Counted from the stretch's first letter, positions 27,945 through 41,567 are shown. The stretch: 64,000 nt of DNA from Chamaea fasciata (GCA_029207755.1 JARCOQ010000012.1:3864001-3928000); one strand, 5' to 3'. A program made the numbers and translations. Notes: generated by a model from the sequence alone, not told the origin.

Positions 27945-27990
27945 AATTACTTACCCCAAGTCATACGGATCTCTACCAATGTGTGTGCAG
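27945..27990 (-). repeat. Weak MIR-like relic
   Basis: TTACTTACCCCAAGTCATACGG resembles the reverse complement of the conserved MIR segment that reads as CTTGCCCAAGGTCACACAG. The similarity spans only about 30 bases, so this is a low-confidence call. Confidence 0.2.
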
Positions 27991-28177
27991 TCGCCATTGA
28001 CTACTCTCCAGATACTTCAGAAGGTGAATCCTGAGGTAATGGCTTGTGCAAATAAAATAAAAACTACAGCCTGGGTGACTACTTAACTCAGCATAAAAGG
28101 CCAGTTGGCAGCTGCCTTGTGATTAATAATCTAAAGGTGGGAGAGTAATTGCAGCAGTTCCTTGCTCTCCAGGTTTG

Positions 28178-28194
28178 TTTTTTTTTTTTTTTTT
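28178..28194 (+). repeat. T17 homopolymer
   Basis: Seventeen thymines follow GGTTTG. No adjacent retroposon body was recognised. Confidence 0.8.
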
Positions 28195-30199
28195 ACATTC
28201 TTTTCCAGCCATTAGTTTTATGTCGGTCCATCTGTAGAGTCATGTTTCATAATTGTGGTTAGATTTATTTATTGGAATAACCACTTTGAATTCTAGGAGC
28301 TTCTTAAAGAAAAGTTCTCATAACAAATCCAGAGGACGAACTGTAGTAAATAGTAAACTAATATTTTAGGATCTATATTTTGTTTTATATATGCAATGAT
28401 AAGTTTTAAAAATCATTCATTTTAGGAATTGTACTAACAAGTTTCAAAACCCTCTCCATTTTTTTTTTTTTTAAAATCTGGAGGGGAGAAATAGTCAATT
28501 CAAGTTCTGTTCAGCTGTGGGCTTTGTGCATGTGTTCAGGAAACCCATTTAATTTTGGACTTTCTCTGTTATCTGTGAAATCTAGATATTAAGCTTGGAT
28601 TTCAAGATACATTACAAACATAACCAGGTTCAGTAGCTACTCAAGATGTCACGTGGTGTTTTTCAGCATATTTACCTTATGTGGAATACAAAAGAACACT
28701 GGTGTGGCCAACCAGCAAGTGTATTCCTCCCTGCCAAGTATTCCCCACAGAACCTTATCAAAGCTTAAGGATGGCAACATCCTGCAGGAAGAAAAGTTTC
28801 CTAGCATAAGCAACTAATTTATTGTAAAAACTTCAGGGTTCACTCTACAACTATATTTCAGTAGTGCTAGGAATCAGTTATGGCGGTCATTTCATCATTT
28901 ATCCCAAGGGATGATTGATTATGGATCATTTTCCTGCAGCTGGAGATATTCAAAGCCCTGGCAGCAGCCTGTGAGCTCAATGCTGTCCAACTGAAAACCA
29001 ATGAGGTTTGAGTGCAGCATAGGTGATCTCATGCAGCTCATGCCGTTACCTTCCCTCTCTGCTTACCTCTTTTTTTTTGTGGCCAAGGGGGATCTGAACT
29101 GCACATTAAAGATCTGTGATCTCATTAAATATAAGTAGTGATTGCTGTGTATAATGAGAGGCCATATTAATGAGGTTTTTGTCCTGTAGTCAGTGGGTAT
29201 CCTACTGTCACCACCACTGAGAAGCCAGCATTCCCTGATAGTTATTATGTAGTGAGAGCTGTGGCAACCGTGGCTTTCTCTCCATGCTCAGGAAGTATTG
29301 GCACTAACCCTGCAGTTAGGAGCAGTCTGGTAAATTTTGATTAAAGTCTTATTTTTTAATAGTTTTATCTGTGGGGTTTTTTTTTTAATTGTGGTGGTTG
29401 TCTGGGGTTTGGCTTTGACTGTTTTTTGATTTGAAGTTTTCATCATTCCACAAGTGAAAAATGTCTAGTGGGTTATCTTACTATGTTAAATAAAGAGCAT
29501 TGGCAATTTGGTTAGAGAGTGATATTTTTGAAGTATATTCAGCAAGCAGCTGATGTTGAGAACAGCCCAGGCCTGTGCAAGGCAGTTTGTTCTAACACTT
29601 GTTTCACATTGTTTTCTTGTTTATCCTGACATGGATTTTAGTCAAGCTGCTGAGTGCAAATGAGGTTTGCCAAGTTATCCAATTTTCCTTTTTAAATTCC
29701 AGAGGGAGCTACAAAACAGTTGCACTCCATTCATAATCCTATTAATCTGACTGTAGAAAACTATAGAGAAATGGGAGAGGATAGGATAGAATTCATTCCA
29801 CTTTTGTCACAGGAAAACATGATGTTTCTTCAAAGAGTTTGAGTGGAAGAAGAAAGAGATGAAAAAATAAAGCATGGCTATTTTCTCTTCCAATTTCTTT
29901 TTCTTCAGGGTGGAACTTAAATTAAGAGGCCTTAAAGGATCATAATTATCAAGCTAAGAAGATTTCCTGTTTTATAATAACAGAAAGGGTTTTGTCTTCT
30001 TAATTTCGGTAATAGAAGACTTGAAAAATTGCAGAAAATGACCTTATGTTCTTCAACTGCTGCAGACATTATTTATTGCATAAATATAAAGCTAGAAAGG
30101 AATTGTTATTATTGATTATTGATATTGTTTTCTCAGTACAACTGAAACCTAATTTTGGACTCTGTAGCTTCTGAATAAATGTGATACATTTACCAGATG

Positions 30200-30300
30200 C
30201 ATCATCAGAGATGATTCCTGCCCTGAAGATTTAATAGCTCTTGTGATTCAGTGACTTGCACAAATATAAATCACAGCAAGGCAATACATTTTCAATAAAT
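30200..30300 (-). repeat. Possible MIR/CORE-SINE-like relic
   Basis: The order CCTGCCCTGAAGATTTAATAG, GTGACTTGCACAAATATAAATCACAGCAAGGCAATAC follows the antisense layout of ancient tRNA-derived SINEs: a CCTGCCC(C/T)GAAGAGCTTA block, then AGTGACTTGCCCAAGGTCACACAGCAAGTCAGT. Several blocks match in the correct order and spacing, which makes this the better supported of the MIR-like calls here. The element is old and diverged. Confidence 0.4.
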
Positions 30301-31310
30301 CTGGTACTGCACTGTAAATGGGTGATGCAGGATGAGGATATGATGGATCATAGGATAGGATAAGGCTTTGCTAGGTCAGAGCCTTATTTAAAATCAGGGA
30401 CCATAAGGACAGGTAATAAACCTTATGAGGGAAAGGAAATGCAGCTGTGTGTAGCAAATACATGAAATCATGTGTGTCACCTCCATGCACGAGTCCATGT
30501 TTAAATTTGTCTGAATTTGCAAAGACACTTGAAGCTGTGATTGCTACAGCTTTCAAATATTTAGTGTTCTTCAGGAGAAGAAAAGGGGGAAGAAAAAAAA
30601 ATTGCTGTAAAAATATTTTGTGAAGAAAAACTTTTGACCTCTCTATTGATTTATTTTTTTTTTAAATATGGAAAGTAGGAAACAATTTATTTTCAGAAAG
30701 TATTGACTTCAAGGATCTTAGGTCCGGGAGAAGAATATTTATTAGTTTATATAATCAAAATTGTGAAAATGTTTCTTTTTCTGTAGCCTTAGCTCTGTTT
30801 CTTTCTTAAAAGTAATAAACAATGTACACAGGAGTATTGCTGAAGTAGACTTCTGATACCAACCTGGGGTGTTGGATATAGTTACATTGCTCTGGGGAAA
30901 AAAATACTGGTATTTTATGAGTATTTCTGTAAATGAAAATACTGGAGAGAAGGTGGGGGTGGGGGATGGTATTTGAGATACTGTTTAAAAATTGCCTGAA
31001 TGTGTGGCACTGTTTCTCACAGGATGCCTAGGTAAACAGAATGTTTTTAATATTCTGGGTTTACCAGAATTTCCTTGCAAGATGCAGGTTATTATTGTGT
31101 GTGGAGGGCTTCAAGTCATATTACTTCCCTTCTTTTCCAGCTTGCTCTGTGCTCTGCAGTTGGTCAGATTTCTACTTTCACTGTACATATGAACATGTGC
31201 TCACCCCCTTGGTGTCAGATGAGACAGTGCCATGTGGGACACACTTGCAAAGCAAATGGAATTAGCTAATGTATAAAAAAGCTCAGAAAGAATTCTGGCA
31301 GTTCTGCTGA
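30301..31310. other. Noncoding AT-rich DNA
   Basis: No gene or repeat was recognised apart from a short G-rich GTGGGGGTGGGGG run at about 30953-30966. Frames at 30992-31269 overlap one another in three phases and look like noise. Confidence 0.55.
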
Positions 31311-31481
31311 CTTCACTGCTATTACGATTTATGTGAGCAAAAAGTTTATCTCAACTTTTTCTGCCTCTCAGCCTTGCATATTTTAGCTGCTGTTTTTAGA
31401 GTGAACATGGTTCTCTACAACATGGGCACCATCAGCACTAACGAGGATGTTTCAGAACAGATCAAACTCATGCTCAAATAA
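31311..31481 (+). CDS. Short open frame with good start context, unproven
   Basis: An open frame of 56 sense codons runs between stops and ends at TAA (31479-31481). An ATG at 31407 has a favourable start context (A at -3, G at +4) and would encode a 24-residue peptide, MVLYNMGTISTNEDVSEQIK plus four residues. Codon choice in this part (TAC, AAC, GGC, ACC, ATC, AGC, GAG) is GC-ending more often than the surrounding DNA, which is unusual here. The peptide is polar, has no membrane segment, and matches no micropeptide I know. A pyrimidine-rich CTGCTGTTTTTAG just before GTGAACATGG could act as a splice acceptor, making this alternatively a terminal exon. Most likely it is a chance frame. Confidence 0.15.
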   Translation, partial: LHCYYDLCEQKVYLNFFCLSALHILAAVFRVNMVLYNMGTISTNEDVSEQIKLMLK

Positions 31482-34400
31482 CTCCCTTAATATTCCCATG
31501 GTCACCCCAGTGGGCTAGAAAAACGATTAATACAAAGTCTGTTTAAAAGAAAAATCTTATAGTCATAAGCAAATGTCTAGCTTCACTTCATTTTCTGCTT
31601 GGTCAGATTTTGACCCTGGGCTTGCACTGAGACAAGCAACAGAGTAGGATATAACCAAATACTTAAGAATTTGTTTTTTAGAAATTGCTCTAATATATGT
31701 ATCCTTTTTTTTTTTCTTACTCCATTTAGCTATATACCTATTAGTCTTTAAAAATAACTTTGAGGCACGCTAGTACTACTGTTAAAAGTTATTGTATAAG
31801 GATATTTTTGATAACAGCCTTTGGACTCTACTGGAAAGTAGAGACTAGTGAAAGTACAAAGTAAATTGTACTTCATTTAAAATAAATACGGTAACACTGA
31901 CAGTCAAAATCGGTGGGTGCTGAAACAAACTAACTTGATTTATTAGTCTGTTGCAGAACTGATGCAGATGTTGATTTGAAATGATATACGACTATCTGAA
32001 ATTCATGAGCTGACAACTGATAATTTGATAATAGGATATCTCCCAGAAATCCGAGTTTGGGAGTAAACTAGTTAGAAAATGACCAATGTTACTGAGTATA
32101 AACAGCTGGATTTGCATTCAGAGATAAGATGGTTATGGTCTAAAGATTCACTTGAAAGACAATAGTCAAAACAAGGAGGAAAACAACTTTGTCCATTACA
32201 GAGATGGAAACAAGGGCTGACCAAAGATTTCCTTTAGAATAGTTGTTGCTGCCTCAAGAACAAGTCGTTGCTTTAAGTATAGGGGAGGAGTTCCATCAAA
32301 GAAATTTACTGCTGTTAATGTTAGAATTGCTACTGAATATTCAAATATTTTACATTAGGAAAAAAAATGTAGAAGGACAGCTTAGTTAATTGCCTCCTTA
32401 CTGGGAAATGAAGTAAAATTATTGTTGGTACCACAAAGATATTTTTTTTTTTTGGTAACAGGGACTAATAATGGTAAAGTTTTGTTGGGACTTTGTTATG
32501 AAAATATAATCCATTCTAAATATACTTAAAAGGCTGCAAATTTTCATGTATTCCTGCTGACATATGTAGCCAATAATTTCCATCACAACATCTCTGTGGA
32601 AATTGAACAAAATATCTTATAGGAACAAAATTAACACAGGTCACACATCACTCCATATGGCAAGTCACAGTGCCAAGACAACTCAAGGTGCTTTGTAGTA
32701 GATAGAAAGTCACTAACAAATACCTTTCTCTGTCAAGTGGTGTTTCTGTTATCTAAAGAAGTTTGACATCCATGTCTTCCGCCAAGATCCATCAGTGGTT
32801 TTCCATTACTTTATTACATTAGCTTAATCTGACCTAGAAGAAAATATAGATGCCTAAGCACAAGCTCTGTATCCTTGTGTACTCACCTCAAATACCTTGA
32901 GAAGGAGAAAAAAGTTGGCATTGGAATGTTTAAAAATAATCATTATAAATTCTTTCACTGCTTGACCTCTACATACTCCAGTTCTCTCCCTGCCCCTTCT
33001 TTTGCATTTCAGCTGGGAGAAAATGGCCATTTATTAATTTCGGATCGTGTATGGGAAGTTGCCTTCAACTTTACCTCCCTTCAGCTTTGCCTATGAATGT
33101 TCACTGAGAACACGGATGTTCATTTTTATTCTGGCTGATCCATACACATCAGGCTGCAAAATGAGGGTTCTGTGATGAAGCCAGACCAATTCACCCTCAG
33201 TATCACTGAATAGAAACTTCCCCACTGAACTTCTTCCCCCAGGGTTCAAATTTTATCTCCTCCCAACTATATATTTTACACAATACTATCTATAAATGGA
33301 CTGTAAAGCCTATACTGAATCCATGCTTATCTCTGGGATTATTAAACCCCCAAATATTGCCCCTAGTAGTAGTGTCCTGCTATAATCTACACGCAGGTTT
33401 AGGACCACTGTTTCTGAAAATGCTTTATAAATATGAAACCCACATTTTGAGGTGGATGCAAAATCAAACAGAAACATGCACTATTTGTCACTAGTTTCTG
33501 GTTTGCTGAGATCACATATTGGTTCTTAATTTGGTTTTTAGGAGACATCTTGATATATTTCAAGTGCTCTAGCACCTTTTGCATGAGTAATCTGACTGTG
33601 TGCTATGGCATTCCTAACTTGGGGACATTGTTATTCTCCAAGTAGCATACAAAAATTAAATAGATATGTTTGATGGGGTATTGACAGCAGTTGTCCTAGT
33701 GAGATTGTGTTTGAATGGAGTATGGTTTGGCATTGCTCTAATTAGACTAATCACATTCCAGAATTTTGGAGACATCATTTACATAACAACTTAGGTAAAA
33801 GCGTAGTGCATGATTTTATTCTGTGGTGATTGTAGGAGTATCACCAGAGGAAAGCTAAATCCTTTTTGTGAATCTCTAATCTATATATTTCTCATAACAC
33901 TGAGAGTGATCTTCTCCTTACGGCCAGGTTCAAATGACTTTGAGTTCAAAAGAATTTTTTGTTGGCCTTATTGAGGGCTAAAAATAGTCTATATGTTATT
34001 CCATCCACTTACACCTCTAAATGGACAAACATATAAAACACCCATATAGAAAATGACTTTTAAAAATGGAAATGAAACAAGCTCAAACACAGTGTGGTAT
34101 TGACAAATATTGCACAAGTTGCTATATATTTATCTTATACAGATCTTAGCTTACTGGAAAAACAAGTTGTTTTATATTCCTTCTCTTCTATTATATATAT
34201 TTAAAAAAATGCTTTGTGAAATATTTTGTGAGGTCCTCAGAATTAAAATTTCCCAGAGTATACATTCACAGTAGCACCAAGGAGCAAGCAAGGTTTCCTG
34301 TTCCATTTTTTTTCCTTTGGCCTGTTTGGTAAGGAACAGGCTTGACACTCATCCTCTTGTTATCCTTTATGTGAACCTGCCTGTTCCAACTTTGTAATCT

Positions 34401-37400
34401 CACAGATCAGGATTAACTTCCACTCTAGGCTGCATTCATTTTAGGGGGATTTGCTCACAATATTGAAAGACAGGATGATATAAATGGATTAGAACTCCTG
34501 GGTCTTGCTCCCCATCTCATTCTCATTGTGCTTTGATCTTCTTCAGGAAGCTCCGTTTCAGAATGAGAAAAAACTGCCCATTAAGCGTGAAAAGCCTCTG
34601 ATGTTTGATGCAAGGAAAGCATCTGCCATGTTAATAGATTTGTCAGTGGACTAAGTGCAGAGGTACTAGCTTTTGTTCTGGATTTGTAAAGTGCCTAAAT
34701 AAAAAGCAAATTAAAGAAAGAAATCAGTACTGACACACGACTGAAGCTCCTGAGAATGTTCTCTATTTTACTGTCTTTGATGGGAAGCTGGCCCCATGAA
34801 AATTGTTTAGAAATCCTATAAATGCTATTCTTGTAGCACTCAAATTCCTAATATGCTACCTATTTATCTCCAGTCTGTGTACGATTCATGAAGAGCTCAA
34901 AACCTATCTGTTGAGAGAGTAAAAATGTGGGTTGACACTCCGAATGTTGGTCTGTTCAAGAGGCTTGGGCTTGTTTTGTCCACAAACACGTATGCTCCCC
35001 TCCCTTTAAAAGCCAGATGTCATTTGTCTGCCTCTGAATGATAGCATTGCAACTAACTGATTCCTACCAGAAAGTCTAAATTTAACAGAGCTGAGCCTAA
35101 AGATTTAACAGATATTGTTACTCTCTGCACATTTCTCAGATTTTTATTGTACATAACTTTTCAGAATCTTGAGCCTCCTGTGTAATATAAGGTGTTAGAA
35201 ACTCAGGTTATTACCAAAGTGGCAGCCTCAGGCTGGAGAGAAAATTGGCACAGAAAGACCCACGCTTACTTTCCTCATCCTTTTTCTCCTGCCCTCTGGC
35301 TTTACCCTCAACTAATGTACCGCAAACTTCCAGAACTCTGCTTTCTGAAATATGTAGACTCCTATTGTTATCTTTGCTGTACCGAGTATGAATATTTTAA
35401 ATGGGAAAAAAGTATGAAAACATCACAGTCTACACATATTTCTCTGTAACTCAGTCTATCAATTTCTACATGAAATTGTAGCAGTGTGCCACCCCTAGAG
35501 CAGGAGTTTAGCTTTCCGATAGGCCGCCTCAGTTGCCTTTTCCTGTTTTCCTTCGAATTATTTGTAACTTTAACTTTGTTTTTGTTCACAAACAACTCTT
35601 CAAACCTTCTCCCCTTCCCCAAAGGAACGATACGGCAATCTTATTTCCCTAAGGCACTGATTCACTCTCTGCTGAAAACTGAAGCATCTTCACTGACTTC
35701 AGAAAGATCCAACATGGCTTGTTCAAAGACAAATTAAAAATCTCCTACTTGATAAAACTGAAACCATATTATAATGAGAATTTTTTAAAAAATCTTTTGG
35801 GCTGCTAAGTATCTAGACTTTTATGGAAAGCCCTGAGAAAAAAAAGTTATTTCTTGGTGCTTAAGCCTCAACAGCTCTAAAGCTGGAAATAACCAATGCT
35901 TTTTATCTGTATGCCTCTTCTAGAACAACTAAGACAGAGCAAAAGGTTCTAATTTTGCTAAAATGCCCTATATGAGGAGCTCACCTGTAATATATATCTT
36001 AGGATTCATATTCTTTCTTTTCACCCATCATACAGAAGCAACTGGCCATGGTTCTATTCTGACTTCACACAACCACATTTTGCAGTGCATTTATAGATTT
36101 CTTGATCTTCTGAAGGCTATCTCTGATTTTGTTTGATGGATTGCAATGTTGAAATGTAACGTTGTTGCATTTTAACTTAAATCCTTCACTTCATCAATGG
36201 ACTGAATGGAAGTCAGCCAAGTACACCTGCAAGCTATTAGAGTGCTTATGTGTTACTACTGTGAGAGATGGAGAGCTGAACACCTTCAAATTTGCTGAAG
36301 TAGTTCTGCGGTGCTGCTCACAGGTGCCTGGAATTAAATTGACTAAGTGACTTCTCCAAGCACAGTACCTGTCATATCTTGTCTCCTTTTCATAACTTCA
36401 AAGATATGAAAGTCATAAAACCAAGCCCAGAAAGGGTCAGAAGCCACATGCTCCTTTGATTGATGTTTTGTCATATTTTGGCTCATTACTTCACCAGAAA
36501 CCTTCTCTGCTAAATTTCAGAATTTATGAACTCCCAGAAAAGAAATATTATTAAAAACTGGGTAAAAGGGTCACAGTGAATCTAACCAACATGCATGAAT
36601 CAAACAATTAGGTCTCCAGGATGACCTCAGAATAAAGAGATATAATAGAGATTACATTCAATGTATTTGTTTTCTATTTCTTTGACCTTACAACCACCTT
36701 AAAATGCTGAACCATTGTTGCTGAAAGAAATACGTTTTTGTTGCTGTGTACGGAAGTTTCTTTCTAATGAACACCACAGGGTTTACTGATCGCTCTTAAT
36801 GAGTTAGGAACAAGAGTCCTGCAGGTAAATTGTCACATATTTTTAGAAATAAACCAATCAGTGAAGGTGATGTATAGAATGATAGAGTTATCTGTACTTC
36901 TCCAAAAGAGAAAACATATATATCAATGTCCTTAATGCTTTATATAAAAGACGCTTAAGGAGCTTGCAAAAAGCTCTGTTTAGACCTGTGTTTCAGCCCT
37001 TAAGAATCAACAACAGCAGTTAAACTGAGATTTAGGGACTCTTACAAACATAACCAGGAACAATATTCAAAGGAACGAAGAGACTGAGGGTTGTCACAGG
37101 ATAAGAAAAGTCTGATTTTGTCACAGTGTCTCTGTACTCTCAGGTGTCTTTTGGAAGAAATAGCTGCCTCAGAATGTTACTGTAACATTGTATTTTTTGA
37201 CAATGACCTTTCTGCTGTGTTTTGGCAATACTTTGACTTCCTTAATATGTGGTGGATTTCAGGTATTCTGCTAGAATTCAACCAAGGAAATAATTTATGG
37301 AAACTTTTTAGCAGATGTATTTATATGAGTATACATACTGGGACCTACTTCATATGAAATGCACCTAATTCTATTGTGTTTAGTGCAAGGGAGATACACA

Positions 37401-38256
37401 CTTTTAAAAAGAAATGTTTAATGCACTTATATAATTATTTTTTATCCTTAAAGGCACATTTATGTCTTTGTACAGTATGTGCATATATGTTCTGCATACG
37501 TAAAGATTGTTTTGTCCACTACTGAAGTGCAGGAGGCTTTTGGCCATCCTGCACTGCCCTGATGCACGGGGAATGGGAACCTACTGATGGATGGATTAGT
37601 GCAGCCCCCGACGGGAAGAGCCTTGTGCACATGGATGTCTGTTCTGCCAGTCATGCCAGGCTTCTTTCAGGTTTTCAGTGTGAAATTCTCGTGAGCTGAG
37701 GGTTCTATTTTCAGAATTGGAGGATGTGATGCTTGCATAATAAATGCTCTGATAGAGTTTATATTTTTGAAACTTTTAATCTGGGCCCTTACTCCATGCA
37801 AGTCAAACATCTCTGGAAGAAGGAAACATGACTGAGCTAACTCTCATAAACTTTCAACATAATTCTACCTGTCTTGTGCACAATACTTAATACACTAACT
37901 TCCTTAGTACGTAGGCTCTTTACATACAAAATGGAGAAATATGTTACTGTAAAGTTTTTAAATATTTTTCTTTTTTCACATATATATGTCATTTTGCTTA
38001 ATTAGATTATATACCTGTTTAAAGACAGAAAATCAGGATTATTTTGTGCAATGTAATACAGATCCCCTTGCAGCAAGACCTTTTTATGAACTTGACAATG
38101 ATTTCTTCTATCTTTGCACAGAAATTTTGAAATTGGTTCTATCAAAGAGATTAAGGCAATTCAGAGTATATAGCATAAACTCCAAATTATGTAATAAATA
38201 CATAACCAAATGCATTTTTGGGATTTTCCTTTTATATGTGATTTTGTCTCTGTTTT
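31482..38256. other. Long AT-rich stretch, no gene seen
   Basis: No recognisable gene. Frames are at most 88 codons. A possible transcription-factor site cluster lies at 33735-33762 and a very weak MIR-like block at 36336-36370 (CTAAGTGACTTCTCCAAGCACAG). The remainder is unique AT-rich DNA. Confidence 0.6.
33735..33762. promoter_or_regulatory. Homeodomain/TEAD-like site cluster
   Basis: A perfect 10-bp palindrome TCTAATTAGA (33737-33746) contains the paired homeodomain core TAATTA. It is followed closely by CTAATC, an OTX/PITX-like core, and then CATTCCA, the TEAD consensus. The tight spacing in repeat-free DNA suggests an enhancer. Function is inferred from motif knowledge only. Confidence 0.25.
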
Positions 38257-38310
38257 CTTAATGTTGGGATTCTTTTAACTTGTGGAAGTTAAAAAGAATT
38301 CCAACATAAG
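38257..38310. repeat. 54-nt near-perfect hairpin
   Basis: The arm CTTAATGTTGGGATTCTTTT plus AACTT (38257-38281) pairs with 38286-38310 across a 4-base loop (GTGG). The arms complement each other over 25 bases with one mismatch and two one-base bulges. Either strand could fold into a stable stem-loop. Possible origins are a very small inverted-repeat transposon relic, a template-switch duplication, or a small hairpin RNA precursor. The stem is shorter than most animal microRNA precursors and the loop is tight, so the RNA reading is the least likely. Confidence 0.8.
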
Positions 38311-41300
38311 GGCTTCTGTACATGGCCAAAAGCTACATTTATTTATGCAAAAGTAAGGATTTGCATTAAATATTTATATCTCTCATTTGTTTGAAGCTGC
38401 TGCCCCATAAAGAAAGACTGCTTTGTGGTTGCTATTAACTGACCAGGTTTTTCTGACCTCAGTTTAATTCTCAGACTGCTGTGCTTGAAATTGTCACCTT
38501 GTACAAAACATTCCAAGAAAATGACAACACTGTTTTGAAGTGTAAGTGAAGAGCACATGCTTGTCCTGCTCCGTGACCTCAGAACATCCTTTTCATACTT
38601 GTACTTTTGTCCTCGCTAGTTCAGTTCAAAAATTTACTTCTCACACGCGGGTTGATCGTTTTGTCACCATTTGGTGTCTTTAGGAATTTGCCTATTGCTC
38701 AGATCCTCATTTAGTCCATTGCTACGAGTGACAGACATCTGCTTCCCAGTAAGTCCTTGCTTGTTTGCTGTAAATATGATGTTCATCTGCAGCATTTGCT
38801 GCTTTGTTGCCTGGGGAGAGGCAATGTGGAAAATGTTATTTAAGGAAAAAGTATGTACAGCATGCTGCATGAAAAAGTCCTTCGTTTCAAAGCAGTAGTG
38901 GATAGAGACTGCTCTTAATGATAGGCTTGTTATGAGGTTTTAGACAATAATTTTGAATGCTGCTTGTAATTCAGTTTTCTGAATTCTGCTTTTTTGTGCA
39001 AAAGGCTTTGCACTTCTGTAAAGTTTTGCTGCTTTGGTTGTACTCTGTTGGGTTGCAGGCCGTGCCATTGTTTTATTTATGTCTCATAATTTTTAATCTA
39101 TGTATGCTTTTCTGTACTTTCCTTTTTTAAGTGATCTCCTGCACTGTGGAAGTGCTCAAACATTTGAAATTCAGGCAATAAAATGTAGAGTTCATGATGC
39201 ATCTGTGAAAGTTGGTGGTCTGAAAAAGTCAGAGGCATTGATACGTGCTTACATGTTTTGCTTCATAAGCGATTAATGGGTTATTTTACAGTAGCATGGC
39301 GTTATAATCTTATTTGTATGTAGCATTTTTTTTGTTGAGTCTCCTTTGTAGCATATTTCAATTTCTACGTTGTTTACCCACCTGTTTTTTCTACTACCTG
39401 TAGAATATTATGTGTTCAGTTCAGAACAGAAGTTGACCTCATATCTGTAATTTAAATTAAACTCTGTTAATTTTGCTAAAGTTTACAGTGTATTTATAGC
39501 TCCATTTTGAAGATGGCTGCTTAAGTGATTAGTATAATTGTAAGTATTAGTATCAGTTGACTCAGTATTGCTACTTGTTAAAGTTGATTTCACTTCTGGG
39601 AATAGAAATTTACCAAATCAAACTGGATTTTTAAACAAATAAGATGTCAAAGACAACAGTAGCTCATTGGCTGACCTGGAATCATGACAAGAGACAAGAT
39701 ATGAATCTTGTATAGTGTTTAACCTGTATTTAAGTTGTAAGGTCAGAATTAGTGATGCAGAGTCCTTGAATGTTTTTGTCATTTATAAAATGCAGCAGCA
39801 CAGAATTCTACCTGGAATTTTGTCTAGGCTGTTTATTTAGGATATAAATATAATCTGGTTATTAGGGGAACTTGGAATGCTTTGAGAAAATTATATTGAG
39901 GCCCATTAAAAAGCCCCTCTACTTTGACCAGCTCTAGATATGAAGAAAATATTTAAAAAAATCATATTAAGTTCATAATTTAGACTCATGAGCACTGAGA
40001 ATGTACTTCTCTAACTTTTCAGTTTGTTTTGAAAGATGACCTAAGTAGAGTTTATTTTTTATCTAATTTGCTTTTTTTGTCTCTAATGAGTCTGAGTTGT
40101 AACTCTTTGAATTGTAGCTGGTGTTTCTATTTGATCTGTTAGTTCAAATATGCCATGTCACATCAAGGAACCCTTGATTTATTTTCACATCCCTTGCAGA
40201 CGGATTTGCCAAGCAAACGATTTTCTTAGATTTATTTAGATTATTTTTGGCGTTTTGTATTTGGTGAGAAAAATGCAATAGATCACATTTTTATTAACAT
40301 TTCTAAATGCATGCACATTATACTGTATTCATCTACCCCCCAAATCAATATTGGTTGAAGCTTGTTAAGATGACTGACAGGCTGGTTATTACTTCTGCCC
40401 TCCAGTGACTGTCCACATGGATATTCCCAGCCATTCACTAACACTGGCTGATTTTGGCTTAAAAATGAACTGGCTTGAGACTGATCCATAGATTTATAGA
40501 CTGTGCTTCCTTCCCTCAAATTAATGGTGTATAGATTATTTTACTTTCAAAACAATATTTGTTTTATAATTGAGACACATACAGCATGCATAAGAGTTTA
40601 GAGCTTTGTTTACTTAAAATATATTCAGAAAAATTATGCCTTTATTAACAGTTCTGGTGAGAAAATATAAACAGCAGAAATGCTTGAAATCTCTCAAGAG
40701 AATTTCTTTTCCTAAATCACCATATTAGTGAAACAAAAAAATTATTAAGAAACTTTAAAAGCTCTTTGAAATAATCCATGAAATAGATCAGGAAGTAAAT
40801 ATAATTTCAGTTAATCGTGCTGCTATTTACTGAGTCCCCAGCGGAGAAGTTGTGAAATATGAAAATCAGATTTAGAAAAAAAGTCAACTGGCAAATTGAA
40901 CGAAACTTTTTTCTCCTGGAAAGGGCAGATCTGACAATAAGGTTATTTACATACACCAGAACAAAATCAATGAAGTAATTTTACTTTCTGTTTTCTCCTC
41001 TGCTGCATGCAGGTGTAATAAGTCATCTTGACTGGCTGAGCAAGGAGGGATCCTGCAGGCTGTGGGTCTTTATTTTTGAAGCCGTACATATAGCAGCCCA
41101 CGAACAGACTCCTTTTCCAGATTCATTTTCTGCAATCCTTTTTATGCCGAGTAGTTCATTAAAAAATATATTAATCATACCTTTCCTGAGATGCCCTTTT
41201 GCACAACAGTTTCTGAGTTTCTCTCTATTAGGCTCAGTAGAGTGCAGGGACATTGGCCCCTCCCCTTCTGATCACTGCTAAACTTTGCCAGTGGGGCTGA

Positions 41301-41560
41301 CAGGCACGGTGTCCTAAACTGCCACAGGCTGTGGCTCAGACCTTTCATGTGCACTGCAACTGCGCTGAGAACTAAAGAGAAGGAGGCTCTGCCTTCCACT
41401 CAGGTGTCACAGAACTGTCCATCAAATAAGCAAAGGGGAGGGCAAATCTGCAGCAGTTCTATTGTTAATCAGTGAGGTTTGTACGACAATATTGGTGAAA
41501 GAATATTCCTAAATGGTAGAAATGAATTTGTGAACAAGCAAGTGCTCTGGAAAAAGAGCC
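38311..41560. other. AT-rich unique DNA, no gene seen
   Basis: Only short frames, none recognised. No repeats beyond short A/T runs. The stretch ends at the presumed 5' edge of the LTR-like element. Confidence 0.6.
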
Positions 41561-41567
41561 TCTTCGT

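Larger units (their letters stand above)
18363..30195. other. Long featureless AT-rich stretch, no gene seen
   Basis: About 12 kb without a supported gene. The longest ATG-initiated frame is at 22774-23091 (+, 105 codons), unrecognised and without a plausible splice or promoter context. The frame at 19664-19993 (109 codons) starts at TTG and is shadowed by an 83-codon frame on the other strand. A short (AT)n tract lies near 19396-19409, T runs at 28178-28194 and 28459-28472, and a TTTTG-type run near 27781-27795. A weak MIR-like block is at 27945-27990. Confidence 0.6.

Noticed and set aside
36336..36370. MIR-like block AAGTGACTTCTCCAAGCACAG
   Set aside because: Only about 20 bases resemble the consensus, with no flanking blocks in order.
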